From: Pseudobacteriovorax antillogorgiicola
GTDB taxonomy: Bacteria > Bdellovibrionota_B > Oligoflexia > Oligoflexales > RGVZ01
Direction: 5' to 3'
Length of the DNA stretch: 5,084 nt
Assembly: GCA_945897695.1 (NCBI GenBank)
Contig: CAMDGW010000165.1
Span: 1-5,084, forward strand
Shown: positions 1 to 5,084 of the stretch, piece by piece
Position numbering within the stretch: the stretch's first letter is position 1
Layout of the letters: the number at the start of each line of letters is the position of its first letter
The notes under the pieces: model-generated
The model's database searches: none
Seen by the model: only the letters and a program-made list of their open reading frames with translations
What the model was told of the DNA's origin: nothing
Program-made: the position numbers and the translations under genes

Positions 1-304
1 TTGAGTGTCCAGACCAGCCTGAGATTGTTCTCACTAGAGTATTGACTGATTTGAGACCGTTGGATTCTACAAGGTCAGCCGCGAGATTTTTGTGTGGCAT
101 GGTGACGTTTAGTCCTTGGCCGCCTAAGTGCCAAAAGACGTCCAAGAAATGAGCCACTTTATCTGCCGAAAGATCGAAATTCAGATAAACAAGGTCTTTG
201 TGAAATAATTGAGCGGCATAGTTGTGCATTGCTGGAGAGAGCGTTCGGTGGACGCCCTGACCAAGTAGACCAAAAAGCTTTGTTTCACCGCTAATGTTGA
301 CCAT
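1..304 (-). CDS. aroE: Shikimate dehydrogenase AroE, N-terminal part (cut by window edge)
   Basis: AroE reduces 3-dehydroshikimate to shikimate with NADPH in the cytosolic shikimate pathway. The 101 visible residues cover most of the substrate-binding N-terminal domain. An opening FGLLGQ strand is followed by TLSPAMHN (residues 21-28), the NVTMPHK motif (66-72) with the catalytic lysine at 72, and VNTLV (87-91) with the substrate-binding Asn88. The sequence ends at GWSGHS, just before the expected T-D-G that holds the catalytic aspartate, so the NADP-binding domain lies outside the window. Where E. coli AroE has HSKSP, this protein reads RTLSP: the second serine is kept and the first is a threonine. 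I chose the ATG at 302-304, which has a weak GGA upstream. An in-frame TTG at 326-328 has no ribosome binding site. The upstream in-frame stop is the TGA ending the preceding gene, 27 bases away, so the two are probably co-transcribed. The family assignment is confident. Confidence 0.93.
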   Translation of the reverse strand, partial: MVNISGETKLFGLLGQGVHRTLSPAMHNYAAQLFHKDLVYLNFDLSADKVAHFLDVFWHLGGQGLNVTMPHKNLAADLVESNGLKSVNTLVRTISGWSGHS

Positions 305-331
305 GTGCGATCCGTGGAAGTTTGCCAATGA

Positions 332-793
332 TCAAGCGTGAAGATGCCTAATGTAGTTGATCATTGAGTCTTGAAGATTTCTGGATGTTTTCGGGACGTC
401 TAGTTTTATGTTCACCAAATAATTGTGACTATGACCGCCGATTGGTTCTACTTTGGCTACTTTTCCACTAACTAATGTTCTATCAGAAGGAAAACCAGGC
501 AGGGAAGAGAGGTTAAATTCTAAAACTTCACCCCGTGAAGGGGCCTCCGTCATCACAAGCCGCATCTGATCTACGTCCAGCGTTCGCACAAATCCCGTAA
601 ATTCCCGTCCTGCACGGTTAAACAAAATTTTAAGAAAAAGATGATGGACTGTGAGCCCTCTGTTACGGAGGCTCCTAGAGGAAAAAATCCCAATCAGGAT
701 CACCAAACATAAGATGCCAAGAACAAGTGGCAGGCTCAAATTTTGCACATCCCCAGAAGATCTGGATGTCGCCTCAATTCCGATGCTGTCCAT
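332..793 (-). CDS. Single-pass membrane protein with degenerate PilZ-like domain
   Basis: This 153-residue protein has a short polar N-terminus, one hydrophobic segment (about residues 20-38, ending VILIGIF), a basic stretch (SRSLRNRG, 39-46) and a soluble domain from about residue 60 to the end. The positive charges after the segment suggest the domain faces the cytosol. The domain has the rhythm of a PilZ beta barrel: REFTGFVRTLD, then GEVLEFNL, then VSGKVAKVEPIGG, then YLVNIKL, with a closing NYIRHL helix. The c-di-GMP signature is absent: there is no RxxxR, and the D/NxSxxG position reads TLDVDQ. If it is a PilZ protein it probably does not bind the nucleotide in the standard way. The start is well supported by GGAGG four bases upstream. 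aroE follows 27 bases after the stop. The gene is likely real; the fold is an inference from the pattern only, and a divergent OB-like or other small beta domain is possible. Confidence 0.8.
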   Translation of the reverse strand: MDSIGIEATSRSSGDVQNLSLPLVLGILCLVILIGIFSSRSLRNRGLTVHHLFLKILFNRAGREFTGFVRTLDVDQMRLVMTEAPSRGEVLEFNLSSLPGFPSDRTLVSGKVAKVEPIGGHSHNYLVNIKLDVPKTSRNLQDSMINYIRHLHA

Positions 794-928
794 GGTTCCT
801 CCAAACGAAATAAGACGTTGACCAATCGCACAGCTGCCGCTAATGGACGGTCTGCAGATACACAGTGGCCGGGCGGACCTGACTACATGAAAATTAAGAC
901 TTTGACTATTATGAAATGATTAAATCTA
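794..928. other. Divergent intergenic region between the PilZ-like gene and ribF
   Basis: This gap of 135 bases must hold promoters for both the leftward (PilZ-like, aroE) and rightward (ribF) genes. The half near ribF (about 885-928) is AT-rich, and the half near the PilZ-like gene is more GC-rich. I see no clear dyad operator, no FMN riboswitch-like structure and no tRNA. No good sigma70 promoter was found for the leftward direction. Confidence 0.6.
798..802 (-). promoter_or_regulatory. Shine-Dalgarno for the PilZ-like gene
   Basis: GGAGG on the minus strand lies four bases before the ATG at 791-793. This is the strongest ribosome binding site in the window and fixes the start of the PilZ-like protein. 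Confidence 0.75.
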
Positions 929-930
929 AT
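902..930 (+). promoter_or_regulatory. Candidate sigma70 promoter overlapping the ribF start
   Basis: TTGACT (902-907) and TCTAAT (925-930) are separated by 17 bases and each differs from the consensus at one position. The -10 box overlaps the ribF ATG at 929, so a transcript from here would begin downstream of that codon. A second -10-like TATTAT lies at 907-912 without a good -35; it would give a leader of only about ten bases. AT-rich sequence throws up such matches by chance, so this is tentative. Confidence 0.25.
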
Positions 931-1885
931 GCACGTCGCTAATAGCCCAGAAACATTAAAAAATATGCTGAGAGACACCCCCGTCCGGCTGGCCCTGGGG
1001 AACTTTGACGGTATTCATGAGGGGCACCGCAGGCTTATTCAAGGTCTTGTGGCGAAGTGTAAGGTGAATCATGAAGCAAGTGTGGTGGTTACATTTACCC
1101 CCCACCCTGCAGAATATTTTGGGCGAAATCATGGTTTCAAAAAGATTGATACACCGCCCATCCGTCAGGAGATTTTAAGGTCTCTTGGTGTTTCAGGATT
1201 ACTTGAGCTTTCATTCGATGAACACATTGCTGCTATGCCGGCAGACGAATTTATCAAAAACGTCCTAGGTCGCCTACCCTTGAGAGAGGTGTTCGTTGGT
1301 GAGGATTTTAGGTTTGGACGCGACCGTTCCGGAGGTCTTGATACATTGAAGACGCAGGGGCAATTGAGTGGGTTTGCCGTCTCGGCGATAGATATCGTGG
1401 AAATAGACGGCCTTCCAGTCAGTAGCTCTCGGGTCCGGCAGCTGGTAGCGCAAGAGGGTGATGTTAAACAGGCAGCAAAGCTTTTGGGTCGACCCTACTG
1501 TCTTGAGGGCCTTATTTCCGATGGCCAAAAAATAGGGAGGTCCATTGGTTTTCCCACAGCAAATCTTAGCAACGTAGTTCAAGTCCTTCCTAAGGGCGGT
1601 GTCTATGCCGGCAGTCTATCTGTTGTGTCGCCCGAGGGGGCATTGAGCGATGGTTTTAGTGACTTGCCATGCGTCATCAACATTGGCGTTCGTCCCACAG
1701 TAACCAGTGAATCAAAGGTTACGATAGAGGCTCACATCTATGGTCGCGACGGGGAAGATCTTCATCTTTACCATAAGAAAGTTTATTTGAAGTTCCATAA
1801 GCGGATTAGAGATGAAAAGCGTTTTGAGAGTATTGATGATTTGAAGCAGCAAATAATCAAAGATATTGAAGCAGCTCAAAAGTAA
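929..1885 (+). CDS. ribF: Bifunctional riboflavin kinase / FMN adenylyltransferase RibF
   Basis: RibF phosphorylates riboflavin to FMN and then adenylates FMN to FAD in the cytosol. The 318-residue length is normal for the family. The N-terminal nucleotidyltransferase domain shows GNFDGIHEGH (residues 24-33), FTPHP (56-60), VGEDFRFG (123-130) and SSSRVR (165-170). The C-terminal flavokinase domain shows GRSIGFPTANL (203-213) with the PTAN metal and nucleotide site, GGVYAG (223-228), NIGVRPT (251-257) and TIEAHIYG (265-272) with the likely catalytic Glu267. It ends in the usual RIRDEKRF...DLKQQI helix. All key motifs are intact. The ATG at 929 is the first possible start, since an in-frame TGA at 917-919 lies just upstream. 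It lacks a Shine-Dalgarno sequence. The next in-frame ATG at 965 would still leave eleven residues before GNFDG. The family assignment is essentially certain; only the exact start is open. Confidence 0.97.
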   Translation: MHVANSPETLKNMLRDTPVRLALGNFDGIHEGHRRLIQGLVAKCKVNHEASVVVTFTPHPAEYFGRNHGFKKIDTPPIRQEILRSLGVSGLLELSFDEHIAAMPADEFIKNVLGRLPLREVFVGEDFRFGRDRSGGLDTLKTQGQLSGFAVSAIDIVEIDGLPVSSSRVRQLVAQEGDVKQAAKLLGRPYCLEGLISDGQKIGRSIGFPTANLSNVVQVLPKGGVYAGSLSVVSPEGALSDGFSDLPCVINIGVRPTVTSESKVTIEAHIYGRDGEDLHLYHKKVYLKFHKRIRDEKRFESIDDLKQQIIKDIEAAQK

Positions 1886-1901
1886 TACAGCTTTGATTGC
1901 C

Positions 1902-1926
1902 TAGCACCATCTGCCAGGATGTGCTA
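1902..1926 (+). other. Small hairpin in the ribF-ppx gap
   Basis: TAGCAC (1902-1907) pairs with GTGCTA (1921-1926). After a bulged C at 1908, ATC (1909-1911) pairs with GAT (1918-1920), leaving a six-base loop. No T-run follows, so it is a poor match to an intrinsic terminator. It could be a weak terminator, an RNA processing or attenuation site, or chance. A second, looser inverted repeat (AATTGT/ACAATT, about 1926-1954) sits just downstream. Confidence 0.3.
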
Positions 1927-1955
1927 ATTGTAAAGTGAGCTTCAGTTCACAATTC

Positions 1956-1960
1956 AGGAA
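1956..1960 (+). promoter_or_regulatory. Ribosome binding site of ppx
   Basis: AGGAA lies nine bases before the ATG at 1970. It supports that start over the overlapping ATG at 1974, which is in a different frame. Confidence 0.6.
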
Positions 1961-1969
1961 TACTCGCGT

Positions 1970-3688
1970 ATGTATGTTCGCTCTTCATCAACTCATGCGC
2001 AGACCGTTGCCGCAATTGATATCGGTAGCAATTCGATCCATCTAAGCGTTGCACGAATGGATAAATCTGGACATTTGGAAGTCCTTGATTCTGAGAAAAT
2101 AAGTGTTCGTCTCGGTGAATTTCTAATGGCAGATGGAAACATGTCACCCGAGGGCCAAAAACGGGCCCTAAGAACAATTGCGCATATGGCGAAAATTGCC
2201 AGTGCATACGGTGCTACTATTCGCGCGGTTGCGACTCACTCGTTTCGAGAGGCTAAAAATCATCAAGTACTGATGGATGAGATTTTTGAGAAGACACAGG
2301 TTAAAATTGAACTGATTGACGGTGTGGAAGAAGCTCGTTTGGTCTATTTGGGGATGCGCTACGCGCTGCCACTTGAAAATATCACCTGTTTAGGAATGGA
2401 TATTGGCGGTGGAAGTACCGAGTTGATACTTGCCCGTGGTGAACACATCAAATTTGTAACGAGTGTAAAGCTCGGGGCGGTGACCCTGACCGCAAAGCAC
2501 TTTAAGAAAAAAGGTGTTACTGCGTCCGATATTAGAAAACTTCACGAATATATCAATCTGAGATTGGAGCCACTTGCCGGCGAAGTCGACAAGGGATCTT
2601 TCAAGAAAGCAATCGCATCTTCGGGAACAGCCAAAGCCATTGCCGTGATGCATAGCAGGCTTTTCAAAAAGAGAAGTTTGGTTGATGAAAATGGTTACAA
2701 ATTGCCAGTTAAGGACGTGAGAGCCATTCTTGGGGCGATGGAGCGGCTAAAAAATCCTAAGCGCATCAGAGAAGTGCTAGGTGTGGATGCTGCTCGCGCA
2801 GATATTATTCTAGCAGGAACTGCTGTCATGCATGAAGTCTCCCGTGTGTATGGGGTGCGAGAGTGGACAATCACCTCGTTTGGACTACGTGAGGGTGTGA
2901 TTGTCGACAGCTTCAGGCGGATGGCCGGTGAACGTGTGGGGCGAGCCCGCGACATTCGGGGGGAGAGCGTCATACAGCTTGGGGAAGCATGGAGTATTGA
3001 CACAAAACATGCTGATACAGTCGCCAAATTATCTTTAGAGATTTTTGACAAGGTTGCCGAGACATTGCACCCTGTTCAAGCCAAAGAACAGTGGTTGGAT
3101 GATCGTGAGCTTCTTCGAGTTGCTGCTTGGTTACATGAAGCAGGCAAGTTCATTTCACAATCCTCTTATCATAAACATTCCTACTATCTTATTAATCATG
3201 GACGACTCCTTGGATTTACCCAGGACGAGCGCCATTTGATTGCATTGGTAGCCTTGCATCACAGAAAAGGTGTGCCAAAATTTGAACATGGGGAACTCGT
3301 TGGCCTTCACAAGCCGGAGTTTGAGCGGGTTGAGTTCCTGGCCGGTATTTTGAGACTTGCTGTTTCCCTAAATCGTTCACGCAAGGGGACCATCAAGGGG
3401 ATTTCCCTTCGCAATGGCAAGACCCCGGAGATTAAGTTTCGGTTGCGCGAGGGAGCTGACCCCCTGGTTGAGCTGCAGCAGATAGAACGCGAGCAGGATT
3501 CACTCGAGAAAGCAATGGGTTGGCATTTTATTGTGGACTACGATCGCTGCTCTATGCGAGGAGTAAAACGTAGGGTTGCCAAGAAAAAGGTCGTAAAACG
3601 TAAGAGGTCATCCGTAAGATTGGCCGAAAGGCTGATCCGTAGCGGTAGGCAAATGTCGAAGAAAAAGACATCGACCAAGAAGAAATAA
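1970..3688 (+). CDS. ppx: Exopolyphosphatase / pppGpp phosphatase (Ppx/GppA) with HD domain and polybasic C-terminal tail
   Basis: Ppx/GppA enzymes release terminal phosphate from inorganic polyphosphate or convert pppGpp to ppGpp in the cytosol; sequence alone does not tell which applies here. The actin-like phosphatase fold is complete: AAIDIGSNSIHL (residues 14-25), ATHSFREAKN (88-97), IDGVEEARLVYLG (116-128) with the likely catalytic glutamates, MDIGGGSTEL (143-152), SSGTAKAIA (217-225), ADIILAGTAV (277-286) and SFGLREGVI (303-311). An HD-type helical domain follows, with LHEAGK (388-393), HKHSYYLI (401-408), GF (415-416) and ALHHRKG (428-434). The metal-site doublet reads HE rather than HD, as I recall it also does in E. 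coli Ppx. The last 40 residues (533-572) are half Lys or Arg with a single acidic residue, an unusual addition. The 572-residue length exceeds the roughly 500 of E. coli Ppx, largely through this tail. holA begins 28 bases after the stop, suggesting one operon. Confidence 0.94.
   Translation: MYVRSSSTHAQTVAAIDIGSNSIHLSVARMDKSGHLEVLDSEKISVRLGEFLMADGNMSPEGQKRALRTIAHMAKIASAYGATIRAVATHSFREAKNHQVLMDEIFEKTQVKIELIDGVEEARLVYLGMRYALPLENITCLGMDIGGGSTELILARGEHIKFVTSVKLGAVTLTAKHFKKKGVTASDIRKLHEYINLRLEPLAGEVDKGSFKKAIASSGTAKAIAVMHSRLFKKRSLVDENGYKLPVKDVRAILGAMERLKNPKRIREVLGVDAARADIILAGTAVMHEVSRVYGVREWTITSFGLREGVIVDSFRRMAGERVGRARDIRGESVIQLGEAWSIDTKHADTVAKLSLEIFDKVAETLHPVQAKEQWLDDRELLRVAAWLHEAGKFISQSSYHKHSYYLINHGRLLGFTQDERHLIALVALHHRKGVPKFEHGELVGLHKPEFERVEFLAGILRLAVSLNRSRKGTIKGISLRNGKTPEIKFRLREGADPLVELQQIEREQDSLEKAMGWHFIVDYDRCSMRGVKRRVAKKKVVKRKRSSVRLAERLIRSGRQMSKKKTSTKKK
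3563..3602 (+). repeat. Ten-base direct repeat in the ppx basic tail
   Basis: GTAAAACGTA occurs at 3563-3572 and again at 3593-3602, exactly ten codons apart and in the same frame. It encodes VKR at residues 532-534 and 542-544. This may mark growth of the basic tail by local duplication, though ten bases in Lys/Arg-rich coding sequence could also arise by chance. Confidence 0.35.
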
Positions 3689-3705
3689 TTGAATTTCCTG
3701 CAAAT

Positions 3706-3710
3706 GGGAG
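3706..3710 (+). promoter_or_regulatory. Ribosome binding site deciding the holA TTG start
   Basis: GGGAG sits six bases before the TTG at 3717. The next in-frame ATG (3783) would remove 22 residues and has no comparable site close upstream. An ATG at 3704 is out of frame and opens only a 15-codon reading frame. Confidence 0.55.
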
Positions 3711-3716
3711 CTGAAG

Positions 3717-4652
3717 TTGGCTGGAAGAAATGTACAGACAACAACATATAGTCAGTATGTAGCATCATTGAGGCCGCTGCTGATGGCGAAGTCACATCTG
3801 GAGCTTCCAAAAGTCGTCGTTGTCACTGGTAGTTCCACGTACCTCCAGCAGCGAACCTGTCAGGCTTTAATCTCATTATGGAGCAAGTTTGGGCAGGGAC
3901 AGGCGCAGTCCATTGAAGCTAGCGATCTGAGTCAGGCGGATTTCCAAGCATTATGGTCTCAGGTAAGTCTCTTTGAACCACAGTCTCTTTATCTAATCAG
4001 ACGGGTGAATCAATGCCGCTCAATGGCATCATGGCTCTCAGGAATTAAAACGCTCGAGTCAATAAGGTCAAATTTGGTTCTGGAGTGTGCGGACAAAATG
4101 ACAGCCGAGCTTTCAAAGCAAGTCACCAAACTTGGTGGCGTTGTTATTCACTGTGTTGAACCATCGGCAACCCAAGAGTTTGAAAAAGTTGCGGAATCAT
4201 TCTGTAAACGTAGAAGTCTAGCACTGGATGATGCTGCGCTGAGGCTTGTCGTAGATTCAATGGGCCACGATCTTAGTAAAATTGAAAATCAGATAGAGAT
4301 ACTTGCGTTGCAGTTTGCAGATATAGGTCGAACGTTGACACGCATGGATATAGCTGCCTCTGTAGGATCCCTACGGGAGGATGATGTTTTTGAGCTCTTT
4401 GAATTGCTTCGGCGAAATAAACCCTCTGGGGCTCATTTAATGTCGGAACAATTTCTGGATCGAGGCGAATCAGCTATTGCATTGACAGGAATTTTTTCGC
4501 GGTATGGTCGAGAGCAAATTGAGAGAGGTAATCTTAAGAAGGGCTTACATGCCCTTCGCGCGTGTGCCTTGGCCGATAGGCGTCTTAAATCTTCTCGCAT
4601 TGACGAAACCATGGTGGTGTCTTCCATTATCGAATCATTTTCGGAGGCTTGA
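3717..4652 (+). CDS. holA: DNA polymerase III delta subunit (HolA), TTG start
   Basis: The delta subunit is the clamp-loader part that opens the beta sliding clamp during replication. This copy has 311 residues, somewhat shorter than the 343 of E. coli HolA. The family pattern is visible throughout. VVVVTGSSTYLQQRT (residues 33-47) matches the first AAA-like strand and helix, normally GxExFLxxE. SLFEPQSLYLIRRV (84-97) matches the clamp-contacting LFxxxxLVxI region. LVLECADKM (120-128) and GGVVIHC (140-146) follow the usual strand pattern. AALRLVVDSMGHDLSKIENQIEILAL (173-198) is the domain II signature, and LADRRLKSSRID (285-296) is the conserved D-x-x-LK-S helix of the C-terminal collar domain. 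There is no Walker A motif, as expected for delta. The start is a TTG with GGGAG upstream. The gene lies between ppx and an exported-protein gene whose start is 7 bases past its stop. Divergent in sequence, but the match over the full length makes the call strong. Confidence 0.88.
   Translation: MAGRNVQTTTYSQYVASLRPLLMAKSHLELPKVVVVTGSSTYLQQRTCQALISLWSKFGQGQAQSIEASDLSQADFQALWSQVSLFEPQSLYLIRRVNQCRSMASWLSGIKTLESIRSNLVLECADKMTAELSKQVTKLGGVVIHCVEPSATQEFEKVAESFCKRRSLALDDAALRLVVDSMGHDLSKIENQIEILALQFADIGRTLTRMDIAASVGSLREDDVFELFELLRRNKPSGAHLMSEQFLDRGESAIALTGIFSRYGREQIERGNLKKGLHALRACALADRRLKSSRIDETMVVSSIIESFSEA
4643..4647 (+). promoter_or_regulatory. Possible ribosome binding site of the exported-protein gene, inside the holA end
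   Basis: GGAGG overlaps the last codons of holA, twelve bases before the ATG at 4660. The spacing is longer than ideal, so translational coupling to holA termination may help initiation. The alternative ATG at 4678 has only an AGG nearby. Confidence 0.4.
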
Positions 4653-4659
4653 CGTTTGA

Positions 4660-5084
4660 ATGGTGTCAGGCAGATGGATGATTACAGTATTTTTTCTTGT
4701 AACAGCGCCTCAATGTCAGGCTGCTTCTGCTGTTTTTGAGCGTCTTGACTGGACGGAAATAAGACCTGCCGCAATTCAAACTGAAGCAATTCTTGCTGAT
4801 GAACCAAACGGACGGCCAGTCGTGGACTATGATTCCAAGGAAATCTGGTTGAATGGAAAGCAGTTTATTTGGAGATGGAGTCTCACCGACGGCGCATTGA
4901 CTCGATGGGAGCAGCCTTCTGCCCGGAATGAGCCATTTAACTTAATCTATGCTAACCGCGGGATGTTAATTGGAGTCGACAAAAAATCCGCATGGATACT
5001 CAAAGGTGAAAAACCATCGTGGCGAAAGTTGGATGGCACCTTTCCCCCTGCCTGTATTCCCATGGGGGCATCCTCTCTCCCCTA
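4660..5084 (+). CDS. Putative exported protein of unknown function, N-terminal part (cut by window edge)
   Basis: This open frame runs for 141 codons to the window edge without a stop. It begins at ATG 4660, immediately after an in-frame TGA at 4657-4659. The N-terminus resembles a Sec signal peptide: SGRW, a hydrophobic run MITVFFLVTAP (residues 7-17), and a likely cleavage after ASA (22-24). If translation starts at the second ATG (4678), the signal is shorter but still plausible. No lipobox is evident at Cys19. The mature part is rich in Trp, Gly and alternating hydrophobic strands: EIWLNGKQFIWRWSL (61-75), NLIYANRGMLIGV (94-106), SAWILKG (110-116) and SWRKLDG (120-126). This rhythm suggests a beta-rich fold, perhaps a beta-propeller, but I do not recognise a family. 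The tight spacing to holA suggests co-transcription. Its cellular location would be periplasm, outer membrane or outside the cell. Confidence 0.8.
   Translation, partial: MVSGRWMITVFFLVTAPQCQAASAVFERLDWTEIRPAAIQTEAILADEPNGRPVVDYDSKEIWLNGKQFIWRWSLTDGALTRWEQPSARNEPFNLIYANRGMLIGVDKKSAWILKGEKPSWRKLDGTFPPACIPMGASSLP

Noticed and set aside
332..334. TGA between the PilZ-like gene and aroE in the same frame, as a possible readthrough fusion or disrupted gene
   Set aside because: aroE has its own ATG at the normal family start, and the PilZ-like domain ends naturally with its final helix, so two separate genes in one operon explain it.
388..390. HE instead of HD in the Ppx metal-site doublet (these are residue positions in the Ppx protein; the codons are near base 3134)
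   Set aside because: I recall the same HE pairing in E. coli Ppx and GppA, so it is a normal family variant and not evidence of an inactive domain.
794..928. A possible FMN riboswitch upstream of ribF
   Set aside because: The gap is only 135 bases and lacks the conserved multi-stem pattern and signature segments of the FMN element.
2695..3051. A long open frame on the minus strand inside ppx (118 codons)
   Set aside because: It lies wholly antisense to a well-conserved gene, has a low-complexity Ser/Thr/Arg composition and resembles no known protein, so it is a coding shadow.
3045..3239. A plus-strand open frame of 64 codons within ppx
   Set aside because: It is out of frame inside the conserved HD domain region, with no ribosome binding site or family resemblance.
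3538..3810. A minus-strand open frame spanning the ppx-holA junction (90 codons)
   Set aside because: It overlaps two confident genes on the other strand. Its Phe/Leu-rich stretches are simply the complement of the Lys-rich tail codons.

Overview
This window looks like an ordinary chromosomal stretch of a Gram-negative-type bacterium. Every part is densely coded and the genes are mostly housekeeping. The gene set suggests a proteobacterium-like lineage: a bifunctional RibF, a Ppx/GppA phosphatase with HD domain, a DNA polymerase III delta subunit and a PilZ-like membrane protein. The style of the proteins, including the lysine-rich C-terminal tail on Ppx, reminds me of Bdellovibrionota or other former Deltaproteobacteria. 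That is an impression, not a placement.

Layout. Bases 1-793 are read leftwards. A small single-pass membrane protein with a degenerate PilZ-like domain (332-793) is followed by the N-terminal third of shikimate dehydrogenase, AroE (1-304, running off the left edge). Its start was found by reading the minus strand directly. About 135 bases (794-928) separate this divergently from the rightward genes. The rightward block is ribF (929-1885), ppx/gppA (1970-3688), holA (3717-4652) and an exported protein of unknown function (4660 onward, cut by the right edge). The gaps within the rightward block are 84, 28 and 7 bases. No convincing intrinsic terminator lies in any of them, so ppx, holA and the exported protein gene probably form one transcription unit, perhaps together with ribF.

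Taken together, the block covers flavin cofactor synthesis (RibF), polyphosphate or pppGpp turnover (Ppx/GppA), replication clamp loading (HolA) and aromatic amino acid precursors (AroE). These are unrelated core functions and I see no dedicated accessory system. I found no mobile elements, CRISPR array, tRNA, rRNA or recognisable riboswitch. The points most worth a second look are the 40-residue polycationic tail on Ppx/GppA, the PilZ-like protein lacking the c-di-GMP signature, the ribF start without a Shine-Dalgarno sequence under a possible overlapping promoter, and the unrecognised exported protein behind holA.
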